Origin: LD21 sp963715785 | GTDB taxonomy: Bacteria > Bacteroidota > Bacteroidia > Bacteroidales > VadinHA17 | Assembly (NCBI GenBank): GCA_963715785.1 | Contig: OY970276.1 | Coordinates: 4,030,001 to 4,094,000 of the forward strand | Length of the DNA stretch: 64,000 nucleotides | Reading direction: 5' to 3' | Part shown: positions 42,253-51,761 of the stretch, piece by piece | Position numbering within the stretch: position 1 is the first letter of the stretch | How the letters are laid out: each line of letters begins with the position of its first letter | Made by a program: the position numbers and the translations under genes | The notes under the pieces: model-generated | The model's input: only the letters and a program-made list of their open reading frames with translations | Database searches by the model: none | Told to the model about the DNA's origin: nothing

Positions 42253-43599
42253 ATGAATATAAAGACGCGGCTTTCCTTTCAATTTACCCTGATTGTTGGT
42301 GTGATCCTGATTTTTTTCTCAATTCTCGTATATTACTTTTCATATTCGAGCCAGCTCACTAAATTCAGGAAAGATCTTCTCGACGGAGCTGAGAATACCG
42401 CAGTTTTGTTGATTAATGTGGCTGAAGTTGATTCTTCATTGTTATTGAAAATACAACAGTCAACCATTGCATGGAAAACTGAGGAAATTGCGCTCACCGA
42501 TTCCGCCTTTAACCTGATATACAGCAATAATAATCAGGTTCTGTCAAACAAAATCATGAGGCAGCATGCAAAGAATGGCGATGTAAACTTTTTCTCCATC
42601 GGCAGAAAAGATGGCGTATGCTATAAACATACTTTTCATAACCACACCTATAATGTGTTTGTTATGGCGTATGATGATACCCGCACTGAAAATTTATCGG
42701 AACTGCGAGGAATCCTCCTGTGGAGCATACTTTTCAGCATATTGCTTTCGGTGCTTTTGTCATATCTGTTTTCACGAAAAGCTATACAGCCGATTTCACA
42801 GATAATCAAAAGCGTAAAAAACATCAATTCCTTCAGGCTGAACAACAGGCTTAATGAAGGCAACCGGAAAGATGAGATAGAACAGCTTGCAATTACTTTC
42901 AATGAAATGCTGACCAACCTCGAGATTGCATTCAGGAATCAGGAAGATTTTGTTTCAAACGCATCCCATGAATTACGTACTCCCCTCACCGTGATGATCG
43001 GAGAAAGCGATTATCTGCTGGGCCATGAACAAAAAAGAGAAGAATATATAAAACATATTTCAGGACTTGTTAACGACCTCAAGAAGCTTAACACTCTGCT
43101 AAACAGCTTGCTGGAACTGGCTCAGATTAACCGCGATAATGCCATACCTCTCACTCCTGTACGTATTGACGAAATAATCTACAGCGCGATTCATGAAGTA
43201 ATAAACAAATATAAAGGCCGCAAGATAATACCAAAGATACTCTATCCGGAAAATGAAAATGATCTGCTGATTAAAGGAAACTCGGGTTTGCTGATAATCG
43301 CGTTCAACAACCTGATTGAGAATGCCTGTAAGTTTTCAAATGATGATGTGATAATAGAATTTGAGATTAAGGAAAAGTTCGTAAAGATCATAATCTCTGA
43401 TAAAGGCATTGGAATTCCGGCAAGCGAGATCGACAGCATCTATCTGCCTTTCAAGAGGGCATCGAACGTCAGGTTTAAGGGCGGTTTCGGAATTGGCCTC
43501 ACGCTTGTAAGCAAAATATTTACTCTGCATTCTGCTGAACTGAAAGTACACAGCGCCGAAAACGAAGGAACGAGCTTTGAAGTGTCGCTTCCCAAATAG
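42253..43599 (+). CDS. Sensor histidine kinase
   Basis: A 448-residue membrane kinase. Transmembrane helix about 8-30, extracytoplasmic segment to about 155, second helix about 158-178, HAMP region (SQIIKSVKNINSFRLNNRLN), DHp H-box FVSNASHELRTPLTVMIGES, then HATPase with NLIENACKFSNDD and FGIGLTLVSKIF. Follows its regulator by 2 nt. Confidence 0.97.
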   Translation: MNIKTRLSFQFTLIVGVILIFFSILVYYFSYSSQLTKFRKDLLDGAENTAVLLINVAEVDSSLLLKIQQSTIAWKTEEIALTDSAFNLIYSNNNQVLSNKIMRQHAKNGDVNFFSIGRKDGVCYKHTFHNHTYNVFVMAYDDTRTENLSELRGILLWSILFSILLSVLLSYLFSRKAIQPISQIIKSVKNINSFRLNNRLNEGNRKDEIEQLAITFNEMLTNLEIAFRNQEDFVSNASHELRTPLTVMIGESDYLLGHEQKREEYIKHISGLVNDLKKLNTLLNSLLELAQINRDNAIPLTPVRIDEIIYSAIHEVINKYKGRKIIPKILYPENENDLLIKGNSGLLIIAFNNLIENACKFSNDDVIIEFEIKEKFVKIIISDKGIGIPASEIDSIYLPFKRASNVRFKGGFGIGLTLVSKIFTLHSAELKVHSAENEGTSFEVSLPK

Positions 43600-43624
43600 A
43601 TCGGTGATGACTGGTTGCGGTAAT

Positions 43625-44695
43625 TTAAAGTTCAGTACTTTCAGGATCAGATGATTTGATCCTGATTTTAGAGAAGGAATCAGGATAATTTACGTTGATG
43701 AAATCGATGAGCTTTTCCCTTAATTCCGTCCTTAAATCCCAATTCCTTGATGGATCGCTGCTCGTGACCAATATTCTGATTTCTTTGTACTTTTCAGTGG
43801 TGTTGGTAACCTGCACATTCCAGAACCGTTCATCCCAGCCGGGATTATTTTTCAGAAGGTCAGGCAGAGCCTTTCTTATTGAGTCGACAGGGAAGCTATA
43901 ATCAACATACAAAAAAATGCTGCCCGTAATATCAGCTTTGGCGCGTGTCCAGTTCTGAAACGGCTTTTCCAGAAACCATGTTACCGGAAGCAACAGGCGT
44001 CTTTCGTCCCATATTTTTACAATAACATATGTAAGGCTTATTTCTTCGATTCTGCCGTATTCGCCTTCCACGACCACAATATCGTCGAGACGTATAGGCT
44101 GGGTGATCGCCAGCTGAATGCCGGCCAGTATCATACCAATGCTCTTCTGAGCGGCAAATCCTATAATTATGCCCGCAATGCCTGCAGATGTGAGTAAGCT
44201 TATGCCGATACTCCTGACCTGCTCAAAGGTCAATAGCGCTGCTGAAATTGCAAGGATCACTATGAGCGAATTGACAATTCCCTTGAACACTTTTATCTGG
44301 GTAAGGCTTTTGCGTGCATTGAGGTTGTTGACAACGCTTATATCGAGCTTCCCCTGGAGATAATAGGCGCCGGCATGGACAACTTTTATTGCGATCCATG
44401 CAATTGCGAAAATCAGCAAGAGGGTGTTAATATGAAGGAGCGCCGGAAAGAATGGCTTATCACGTAAAAACAGATAGGAAAAGATTTTTAAAAGGATCCA
44501 GTAAAACAGCCATAAGGCAGGAATCTTAAAAAGCTCAAGTAAAAAATCATCAAATTTCCCGGTTGTTTTCAGGACTCTTTTTTTGAGATGTCTGAAAATC
44601 AATCTGTATATAAAAAAAATAATTGTAAGAAGAACAACAAAAGATACTATTGGAATAATAAGATTTATCGATTCATTATTTAGACTATTTGTCAT
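43625..44695 (-). CDS. Mechanosensitive ion channel, MscS family
   Basis: A 356-residue membrane channel. Several N-terminal helices (about 15-35, 58-78, 85-110, 138-160) precede the pore helix, seen as SAGIAGIIIGFAAQKSIGMI, and the MscS beta domain (IRLDDIVVVEGEYGRIEEIS, then TYVIVKIWDERRLLLPVTWF). The C-terminal cage follows. It converges with the two-component kinase (25 nt between stops). Probably relieves hypo-osmotic stress. Confidence 0.94.
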   Translation of the reverse strand: MTNSLNNESINLIIPIVSFVVLLTIIFFIYRLIFRHLKKRVLKTTGKFDDFLLELFKIPALWLFYWILLKIFSYLFLRDKPFFPALLHINTLLLIFAIAWIAIKVVHAGAYYLQGKLDISVVNNLNARKSLTQIKVFKGIVNSLIVILAISAALLTFEQVRSIGISLLTSAGIAGIIIGFAAQKSIGMILAGIQLAITQPIRLDDIVVVEGEYGRIEEISLTYVIVKIWDERRLLLPVTWFLEKPFQNWTRAKADITGSIFLYVDYSFPVDSIRKALPDLLKNNPGWDERFWNVQVTNTTEKYKEIRILVTSSDPSRNWDLRTELREKLIDFINVNYPDSFSKIRIKSSDPESTEL

Positions 44696-45011
44696 ATCAC
44701 AATTATTTTCAATTGAATAATAAATATATTCCGGGTTTCAACCTCTAATATTTATTCTAAGCCTGAAATAAGAGAGCATTAACATGTAAGCAATTAACTG
44801 CTCAGTCAAAAGATTAAATATGATTAATCCGCTCATTAATAACAGCGCTCTAAAATACAAAATTATACATCATTTGTTAAAAATTGAAAAATTGAAACTA
44901 CTTTAACTTATTACAGGAAACAGAATGTGAAGTTTTTTGAAAGTATGATCAGGAACTTCATTTCAAACTATCAGACAGTAACTTTATGAAGCGATGAATT
45001 TGTCTTGCCTC
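44696..45011. other. Intergenic region without recognised features
   Basis: About 316 nt, AT-rich. I see no gene, repeat or convincing promoter. Confidence 0.6.
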
Positions 45012-45515
45012 CTATTTTTCATCCTTAAACTGGAAGAAGTAGTATGGAGAATCGTACCAGACATAGACACGAACTTTGTCAGTGTCACTGGAATAAGCCA
45101 GGGAGTAGCTTACATCCTTGTTTGCAAGTTTTTTATTAACAACTGAAAGATGATCAATCTCATTATCGCCGCCCTTTCGGGGAAATGAATAGATAAGTCT
45201 GTCAGGGAAGCCTTTAAATGTATCCAGGATTCCCACTTTTATGGTATTCTCCTCTCCGGGGGTATATATAATGTCGACGAATAGCTGATTCTTATATGTC
45301 CACGATTCATAATACCCGCCTGCCGCAGATTCAGTGCCTGTCTTCCCCGACATTTTATATCCGTTTTCCCTGAGTCTGGATCTTAGAAAATCCTTATTGC
45401 TCAATCCTTTAATAAAATCGGAACTCTTCAGCGTAATGAATTCATTCTGAGCGCTTATTATTCCGCAGGACAGAATCAAAACAGTGACAATCAGCAGCCG
45501 GATTAATATTTTCAT
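45012..45515 (-). CDS. Exported hypothetical protein
   Basis: A 167-residue protein with a signal peptide (MKILIRLLIVTVLILSCGII, then SAQNEF). The mature part alternates beta segments (SWTYKNQLFVDIIYTPGEE, DKVRVYVWYDSPYYFFQFKD). No known domain or cysteine/metal motif. Single gene; function unknown. A lipobox is not clear although LILSCG resembles one, so it might be a lipoprotein. Confidence 0.75.
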   Translation of the reverse strand: MKILIRLLIVTVLILSCGIISAQNEFITLKSSDFIKGLSNKDFLRSRLRENGYKMSGKTGTESAAGGYYESWTYKNQLFVDIIYTPGEENTIKVGILDTFKGFPDRLIYSFPRKGGDNEIDHLSVVNKKLANKDVSYSLAYSSDTDKVRVYVWYDSPYYFFQFKDEK

Positions 45516-45657
45516 GATATTAATAATTAATCAAAGCTACAAAATCCTTAAACAATACTCAATGCTCCGGGAGAACTTTTACAGCGCTAATTTGACAAAT
45601 GGTTTTCAGGGTATGACCATTGTAACAAAAGTGTATTGCAACAGGGGAAAAAAGTGT

Positions 45658-45692
45658 GAGGGATGAGGGATGAGGGGTGAGGTGTGAGGCGT
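45658..45692. repeat. Heptanucleotide tract (GAGGNNT)5
   Basis: GAGGGAT, GAGGGAT, GAGGGGT, GAGGTGT, GAGGCGT. It is followed by an imperfect inverted repeat ACCACC / GGTGGT (about 45708-45733) before the glucosidase stop. Related to the GAGGCGT tracts at 57889-57916 and 60060-60077. Confidence 0.85.
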
Positions 45693-45773
45693 GAGCCTCC
45701 TACGCTACCACCTTCACTTCGTTACGGTGGTCAAAGAAAGTTTCGGAGGCTAAAAGGTGCTGGGTCGGGTATT

Positions 45774-48452
45774 TCATTCATTTAATTCCTGGATCAGTGC
45801 GGCGACCAGACCGGTCCATCCTGTCTGGTGGGAGGCTCCCAATCCCATTCCATTGTCGCCATGAAAATATTCATGAAACAGAACAAGGTCCTTATTTTCT
45901 TCCCGCTGATAAAAATCTTTATACCGCCCGAAAACGGTTCTGGTTGAATCCGCTTCTGCCTTGAATATATTTAACAACCTTTTTCTGAGCTGCATAGCCA
46001 CTTCCTTCAGGTTTATAAAATTCCCTGAACGTGTTGGAAATTCAACCTTAAAATCATCGCCCAGGTATTGATAGTAGGCATTTAATGACCTTATTATAAG
46101 ATAATTCATTGGAAACCATACAGGTCCGCGCCAGTTGGAATTGCTACCGAAGATTCGTGTGGATGATTCGCCCGGATCATATTTAAGAGAGAATGTATGT
46201 CCGTCCACTTCAACCTGATATTCACTGGTATGTTTTTTTGAAACTGACCTGATGCCATAAGGTGAAAGAAATTCATCTTCATCAAGCACCGCCGCCAGAA
46301 GCTTTTGAAGCCTTTCAAGGTATATAAGAGAAATGAGCCTGTCGCTTACTTCTTTTTCTTCCTTCTGAATAACTGCCACATATAATCCGCGATCGATACA
46401 AAACTTTCTGAACCAGTTGATCCCATGATTGACCTGGTTAATCTTTTTCAGGATCTCCGAAGGCAGAAAAAGGGTAGCGAACAATGAAGTGACACCGACA
46501 ATTGAACGAACCTTAAGCAGCTGCCTGGTGCCATCGGGATATTTAAGAACATCATAAAAGAAGTTCTGCTCATCATCCCACAGGCCTTTTGTATTCAGGG
46601 ATTCAGCTATCAGAGTATATTGTTCGAAATATTTAAGAGCCACATCCTGGAAAGTATCATCATAAAGAGCTATTTCAATAGCCATCTCAAGCATGTAAGT
46701 GGCAAACATTCCCATCCACGCTGTGCCATCTGCCTGTTCGAGTATACAACCTTTCTGGAGAATCGCATTACGGTCAAGTACCCCGATATTATCGAGTCCA
46801 AGAAACCCACCCTCAAAAACATAGTTTTCCTCAGCATCTTTCTGATTTGCCCACCAGGTGAAGTTGATATTTAATTTCTGAAAGATCCTCTTTAGAAAAT
46901 CGATATCTCCTTTTCCTGTCTTTTTTTTATCTATTTCGTAGACTCTCATTGCGGCCCAGGCCTGGACAGGCGGATTAACATCGCTGAAGCTCCACTCATA
47001 CGCAGGGATCTGCCCATTCGGGCGGGTGAACCATTCCCTGTTTATCAGGATCTGTTGCTGCTTGGCAAAATCAGGATCGATATATGCATAAACTATCATG
47101 TGAAAAGCCAGGTCCCATGAGGCGTACCATGGGAATTCCCATTTATCGGGAACAGAAATAATATCACGGTTATTAAGGTGCTTCCAGTTACTGTTTCTGC
47201 CTTCAAGTCTCTCCTGCGGCGGAACAGGCTGGCCTTTATCTCCACCCAGCCACTCCCGTACATCGTAGTAATAGAATTGTTTGTTCCAAAGCATCCCTGC
47301 ATAAGCCTGACGGGCAATCAGAGCCATCTGTGGTGAGATATTTTCCGGCAATATGTTCCTGTAAAAATCATCCGCCTGCTTTTTCGATTCGGTGAAAGCG
47401 GTGTCATATTCCATGCCTAACGGATCTGCAAGATTTTCCTTTCTGGTAATGCGAAGCCTGAAGACTGCTGTGCCGCCCGGCTCAATATTTGCCTTAAAAA
47501 CAGGGGAAAATTTTGTTCCCTGCTTCTTAAACCTGAAGATTTCAAAGTCATTTTTCAGGACTGCCGTGTGAAAGGCATCTTTAACAAATGGTGATTCATT
47601 TGCTTCATGAAACAATATTTCCCTGTTCGTCTCATTCTCAGTGAACAGTAATTCTTCAGCGTTGTCAAAATAATAATTATAACGGCCGATAAACGGGTGG
47701 TTAGCAGCCACATAATGAACTCCCTGTGAATTAGACTGAAGGCTGATATCAGGCTTGCCTTTGATCAGATCGGGCGACCACTGCTTACGGTACCACAGAG
47801 TGGGAAGGACGGTAAGTGGTGCAGCGTTCCTGCCCCGGTTCCTTGCTTCGATGCGTATGCAGATATCCTCCTGATCAATTTTTGCATAAGTAATCAGAAT
47901 ATCAAAATAGTCGTTATCATTGAAGACACCGGTATCCAGCAGTTCAAACTCAGTTTCAGCGAGGGATCTTTTTTTATTTTCATCCAGCAGCTGCTGGTAG
48001 GGAAAAGCCTGATGAGGATATTTATACAGATACTGCATATATGAATGCGTAGGAGTATTGTCGAGATAGTAATATAACTCCTTGACATCCTCGCCATGGT
48101 TGCCCTCTGAATTTGTCAGGCCAAACAGTCTCTCCTTAAGTATCGGATCGGAACTGTTCCAGAAAGCGGGTGCGAAGCACAGCTGGCATTGTGCATCGGA
48201 AATCCCTGCCAGTCCGTCCTCTCCCCACCGGTAGGCTTTAGACCGGCTATGCTCATGCGTGAAATATTCCCAGGCATTGCCGTCCTTGCTGTAATCTTCG
48301 CGCACTGTGCCCCACTGCCTGTCGCTTATATACGGGCCCCAGCCGGCTGTAGGGAGCATTTCGTCCTTTTGTTTTGCCAGACGCTCTTCTTCAATAGATC
48401 CGGGTTTGCTCATAGATGTTGTATTATATATTTCCGAATTCCGATCATCCAT
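45774..48452 (-). CDS. MGH1-like glucosidase (GH63-related)
   Basis: An 892-residue (alpha/alpha)6-barrel glycoside hydrolase. Catalytic-domain stretches are visible: PWYASWDLAFHMIVYAYIDP, NPPVQAWAAMRVYEIDKK, AWMGMFATYMLEMAIEIALY and WRGPVWFPMNYLIIRSLNAY, with a final GLGASHQTGWTGLVAALI. No signal peptide, so cytosolic. The family hydrolyses glucosyl or mannosyl glycerate-type and related alpha-glucosides. It overlaps the downstream-reading SDR gene by 8 nt and heads toward glucose oxidation genes, suggesting intracellular glucose release. Confidence 0.85.
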   Translation of the reverse strand: MDDRNSEIYNTTSMSKPGSIEEERLAKQKDEMLPTAGWGPYISDRQWGTVREDYSKDGNAWEYFTHEHSRSKAYRWGEDGLAGISDAQCQLCFAPAFWNSSDPILKERLFGLTNSEGNHGEDVKELYYYLDNTPTHSYMQYLYKYPHQAFPYQQLLDENKKRSLAETEFELLDTGVFNDNDYFDILITYAKIDQEDICIRIEARNRGRNAAPLTVLPTLWYRKQWSPDLIKGKPDISLQSNSQGVHYVAANHPFIGRYNYYFDNAEELLFTENETNREILFHEANESPFVKDAFHTAVLKNDFEIFRFKKQGTKFSPVFKANIEPGGTAVFRLRITRKENLADPLGMEYDTAFTESKKQADDFYRNILPENISPQMALIARQAYAGMLWNKQFYYYDVREWLGGDKGQPVPPQERLEGRNSNWKHLNNRDIISVPDKWEFPWYASWDLAFHMIVYAYIDPDFAKQQQILINREWFTRPNGQIPAYEWSFSDVNPPVQAWAAMRVYEIDKKKTGKGDIDFLKRIFQKLNINFTWWANQKDAEENYVFEGGFLGLDNIGVLDRNAILQKGCILEQADGTAWMGMFATYMLEMAIEIALYDDTFQDVALKYFEQYTLIAESLNTKGLWDDEQNFFYDVLKYPDGTRQLLKVRSIVGVTSLFATLFLPSEILKKINQVNHGINWFRKFCIDRGLYVAVIQKEEKEVSDRLISLIYLERLQKLLAAVLDEDEFLSPYGIRSVSKKHTSEYQVEVDGHTFSLKYDPGESSTRIFGSNSNWRGPVWFPMNYLIIRSLNAYYQYLGDDFKVEFPTRSGNFINLKEVAMQLRKRLLNIFKAEADSTRTVFGRYKDFYQREENKDLVLFHEYFHGDNGMGLGASHQTGWTGLVAALIQELNE

Positions 48453-49251
48453 TTGTTGAAAAGCCCGGATATAACGTCATCCCTCCATCGACAAACAGAG
48501 TGGCTCCATGTACATAATCGCTGTCATCGGAGGCCAGCCACACCGCTACCTTTGCAATATCGACCGGCTCTCCCACCCTGTTATAGGGAATTAACTGTAG
48601 CAGTTTTGCTTCTGCCTGTGGCGTCTCCCATGCCGTATGGTTGATCGGAGTTTTAATTGCGCCCGGAGCAATACTGTTTATCCTTATCTTTTTTTCTCCA
48701 AATTCCTGTGCAAGCGACTTCATAAGCATACTGATGGCCCCTTTTGATGCTGCATAATTGACATGTCCGGCCCAGGGAATTGTTTCGTGAACGGAACTCA
48801 TGCAGATAATCTTACCCAAAGCCACCGAACGGCCCGGCACCGGTCCCCTTCTCAGAAATTCGGTTATTGCCTCGCGCGAGCATAAAAACTGTCCTGTGAG
48901 GTTTACATCAAGCACCAGCTGCCAGTCATGCAGGCTCATCTCAACAAATGGTGAGTCTTTTTGAATTCCTGCATTATTAACCAGTATATCAATGGTCCCG
49001 TATGTCTCAATTGCTTTACGGAACATTGCTTTCACCTCCTCCTCTTTACTTACATCCGCCCTGATCGCTATGGCAGATCCTCCGAAGGATTTTATCTCAT
49101 CAAGCATTAATGCTGTTGCATTTTCATCGGTGACGTAGTTGATCACCACATTTGCATTTTCATGAGCCATTGCCATTGCTATGGCATATCCGATGCCTGA
49201 GTTGGCGCCGGTTATCAGGGCCGTCTGCCCGTTCAGTTTTCCGTCTGTCAT
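48445..49251 (-). CDS. SDR oxidoreductase, glucose 1-dehydrogenase-like
   Basis: A 268-residue short-chain dehydrogenase: TGANSGIGYAIAMAMAHENA nucleotide loop, VNNAGIQ, and catalytic S/YxxxK in VNYAASKGAISM. The end DGGMTLYPGFSTNG is typical of the Bacillus-type glucose dehydrogenase group (DGGMTLYP). Its stop region overlaps the glucosidase start by 8 nt, and a 6-phosphogluconate dehydrogenase lies upstream, hinting at a glucose-gluconate route. Other substrates remain possible. Confidence 0.9.
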   Translation of the reverse strand: MTDGKLNGQTALITGANSGIGYAIAMAMAHENANVVINYVTDENATALMLDEIKSFGGSAIAIRADVSKEEEVKAMFRKAIETYGTIDILVNNAGIQKDSPFVEMSLHDWQLVLDVNLTGQFLCSREAITEFLRRGPVPGRSVALGKIICMSSVHETIPWAGHVNYAASKGAISMLMKSLAQEFGEKKIRINSIAPGAIKTPINHTAWETPQAEAKLLQLIPYNRVGEPVDIAKVAVWLASDDSDYVHGATLFVDGGMTLYPGFSTNG

Positions 49252-49293
49252 AACTGTTGTAAATTCTGTTCCGTTACTTTATTAAACTAAAAT

Positions 49294-50250
49294 TTATTTG
49301 ATACGCGGGTAATCTCCCACCTTTCCTGTTTCCCTTTCATGTTTGATCCCGTTATCTTCACCAAACGGGTGACCTCCGAATCCATGGCGCATCATTGCAA
49401 TGGCTTTTGCCCAGATATGCGTTTTCTCCCTTGAGGCAAAAAGCTGCATCACCGACTGGGCAATAACAGGTACCGGCACTTCCATATGCATCGCATCGCC
49501 TATAAGCCAGTTGACTTCACCGGTATCTTCAATATATGAAGGCACCTGTGAAAAGCCTTTCTTTTCATCATAAATCTTGCCCATCAGCTCGATCAGCCAT
49601 GAACGGATCACTGACCCATTGTTCCAGCAACGAAGTACCTCCGGAAAGTTCAGCTTTTCGCGATAATGGCTCAGCAGATCCATTCCTTCACCTATAGCCT
49701 GAAGCATGCCGAACTCTATTCCGTTATGCACGAGTTTAACAAAATGGCCCGAACCGGGAGCTCCTGTATGGATATATCCTCCGGGAACAGACAGATCAGT
49801 TAATATAGGAGCCACGTGAGCAATAGCCGTTTCTTCACCTCCGGCCATAAAACAAGCGCCGTTTCTTGCCCCGTCGACACCACCGCTGGTACCACAATCG
49901 ATTAAAAATAATCCGGCTTCCTTTAATTTTTCAGCTCTTCTGATTGAATCGCCCCAGTACGAATTGCCGCCGTCAACGATAATATCCCCCTTGCTGAGAA
50001 GGCCGGTGAGATTATCCAGCACTTTATCGACCGCGTTTCCGGCGGGGATATAAATAAAGACGATCCTGGGAGCAGGCAATTGCTTTACCAGTTCTTCAAT
50101 ACTGCTGACCAGCTGAAGATTGTTTTTTCCGAGATCTTTGTTTGGAGCTGGGTCGTAACCAACGACCTTAAAATTTTTATCGACAGCCTGCAGGGCGAGG
50201 TCACCGCCCATTTTGCCAAGGCCGATAATTCCGAATGTTGCTTTAGTCAT
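49294..50250 (-). CDS. NAD-type 6-phosphogluconate dehydrogenase (GndA/YqeC-like)
   Basis: A 318-residue short form of 6-phosphogluconate dehydrogenase. FGIIGLGKMGGDLALQAVDK (4-23) is the nucleotide loop; DCGTSGGVDGARNGACFMAG and HFVKLVHNGIEFGMLQAIGE hold the substrate residues. Short forms often prefer NAD over NADP. It is distinct from gnd at 37157-38581 and lies 42 nt upstream of the SDR gene, in a cluster with the glucosidase. Decarboxylating activity is inferred from family. Confidence 0.92.
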   Translation of the reverse strand: MTKATFGIIGLGKMGGDLALQAVDKNFKVVGYDPAPNKDLGKNNLQLVSSIEELVKQLPAPRIVFIYIPAGNAVDKVLDNLTGLLSKGDIIVDGGNSYWGDSIRRAEKLKEAGLFLIDCGTSGGVDGARNGACFMAGGEETAIAHVAPILTDLSVPGGYIHTGAPGSGHFVKLVHNGIEFGMLQAIGEGMDLLSHYREKLNFPEVLRCWNNGSVIRSWLIELMGKIYDEKKGFSQVPSYIEDTGEVNWLIGDAMHMEVPVPVIAQSVMQLFASREKTHIWAKAIAMMRHGFGGHPFGEDNGIKHERETGKVGDYPRIK

Positions 50251-50895
50251 TTCTTATTTTTTATGTGATGAATTTTTTTGTTTTCCAGACAGAAAATAAA
50301 ATCATCTTTTATCAGATACTAATTAACTTACGGAACAATAACGTCATTTCTAATTCATTTGTTCACACGCCTCTTCGGTAGAGGTTGACTCCTTAATGCG
50401 GTTGTTTGCCCCTTTTTGAAAACAGGTTTGCTTGACCCCACCCCCCCCCCGATGGGCAACCCCCCAACCCCCCACATAGGGGGCTTAAGATTAGGTAAAA
50501 GAATTAAGATTGGTTAATTTTTAGTATTTTTAATATAAAACCTGTCACTCCCGGTGTATCAACCCCCCAACCCCCACATGGGGGGCCTAAGATTAGGTAA
50601 AAGATCTAAGATTGGTTAATTTTTAGTATTTTTAATATAAAACCTGTCACTCCCGGTGTATCAACCCCCCAACCCCCCACATGGGGGGCCTAAGCTAACT
50701 GTTCCAAACTCGACTTAAGTTTTGTTATACCCCATTAAAATTGAAGAGATTTCAAAAAAAAAAAAGCTATTAACTGAGTCCTAAGCCCCCCAAATGGGGG
50801 GTTGGGGGGTTGATTAAAAAGAAGTTGGGGGGTTGAATTAAGAATGGGTTGGGGGGTTGATTAAAAAGAAGTTGGGGGGTTGAATTAAGAATGGG
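50251..50895. repeat. G/C-run intergenic repeats interrupted by the IS21 element
   Basis: After about 180 bp of plain sequence come three copies of a ~103-bp unit starting AACCCCCCAACCCC at about 50458, 50561 and 50663 (the third truncated). Next is an inverted pair (CCCCCCAAATGGGGGG), then alternating TTGGGGGGTTGATTAAAAAG and TTGGGGGGTTGAATTAAGAA units up to the IS boundary. The G6 runs could form G-quadruplexes. Confidence 0.85.
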
Positions 50896-50958
50896 TGTAA
50901 TTAGCAAATAAAAAAGTATCATTTTTTCGCAATAGTAAAGTACCACTTACCATGTTAA

Positions 50959-51007
50959 AGATCTTTGTGATCACGAAGGAGGTACGACTGAGTGATCACA
51001 AAGATCT
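50959..51007. other. Perfect 16-bp inverted repeat inside the IS left end
   Basis: AGATCTTTGTGATCAC (50959-50974) and its exact complement (50992-51007), loop 17 nt, right at the istB stop. It can act as terminator or as a block to read-through from outside. Confidence 0.8.
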
Positions 51008-51009
51008 GC

Positions 51010-51759
51010 TTACTTCTTTAGGATATCTTTACGATTTTCCATTCGGTAGCTGTTCCCTTCAAGTTTTATGACTTCACAATGATAGAGGACTCTGTCAAGC
51101 AAAGCTGTGGCTAATACCTCGTCCTCTAGAGCTTCCGCCCATTGCTTTGGTGATTTATTGGTTGTTATTATTAATGATGCCTGTTCATGCAAGTGATTCA
51201 CCAGGTTAAAGAACGCTACTGCCTCGTGCTTCTTTACCGGGAAGAGCATGATATCGTCTATTGCAATCAAGTGGGCCCGCATAAATCTGTTGTACGCATT
51301 CAATGCAGAAGAAGTCATCTCCTTCATCTTCAGAACATTTATGAGATCTTCCATGCTTGTAAAATAAGCCCTATAGCCTTTTAAAACAGCCTCATGCACC
51401 AGCCCCGCGGCAATAAATGTTTTGCCGGTTCCGCTTGGCCCCATTAAAACAACGTTATATGCCTGCTCCAACCACATCAGCTCGCGGATCTCCTGCATTT
51501 GATTTTTTGTTATGCCAGCTGAGAAGTTGTAATCATATTGATCCAGATCATGGTTTTTTGGAAGCCGGGCTAGTTTTATTCTGCGTTCCATATCGCTTCT
51601 TTGTCTCTGCTGGACTTCCTTTTCCAGAAGATCACAAGTATAGGCCAGGTAAGTTGGTTTATCTATTTGTGCCTGGTGAATAAATTTCTCCGCATGGTTA
51701 CGCATCAGCGTAAGACGCAAGTGATCCGCATACTGCTTTATTTTTTGTATCTGTTCCAT
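51010..51759 (-). CDS. istB: IS21 helper ATPase IstB
   Basis: A 249-residue AAA+ ATPase that delivers target DNA to the transposase. Walker A GPSGTGKTFIAAGL, Walker B AHLIAIDDIMLFP, and the IstB/DnaC-type tail ending in MENRKDILKK. It starts 2 nt after the istA stop. Intact, with no frameshift. Confidence 0.96.
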   Translation of the reverse strand: MEQIQKIKQYADHLRLTLMRNHAEKFIHQAQIDKPTYLAYTCDLLEKEVQQRQRSDMERRIKLARLPKNHDLDQYDYNFSAGITKNQMQEIRELMWLEQAYNVVLMGPSGTGKTFIAAGLVHEAVLKGYRAYFTSMEDLINVLKMKEMTSSALNAYNRFMRAHLIAIDDIMLFPVKKHEAVAFFNLVNHLHEQASLIITTNKSPKQWAEALEDEVLATALLDRVLYHCEVIKLEGNSYRMENRKDILKK

Positions 51760-51761
51760 TG

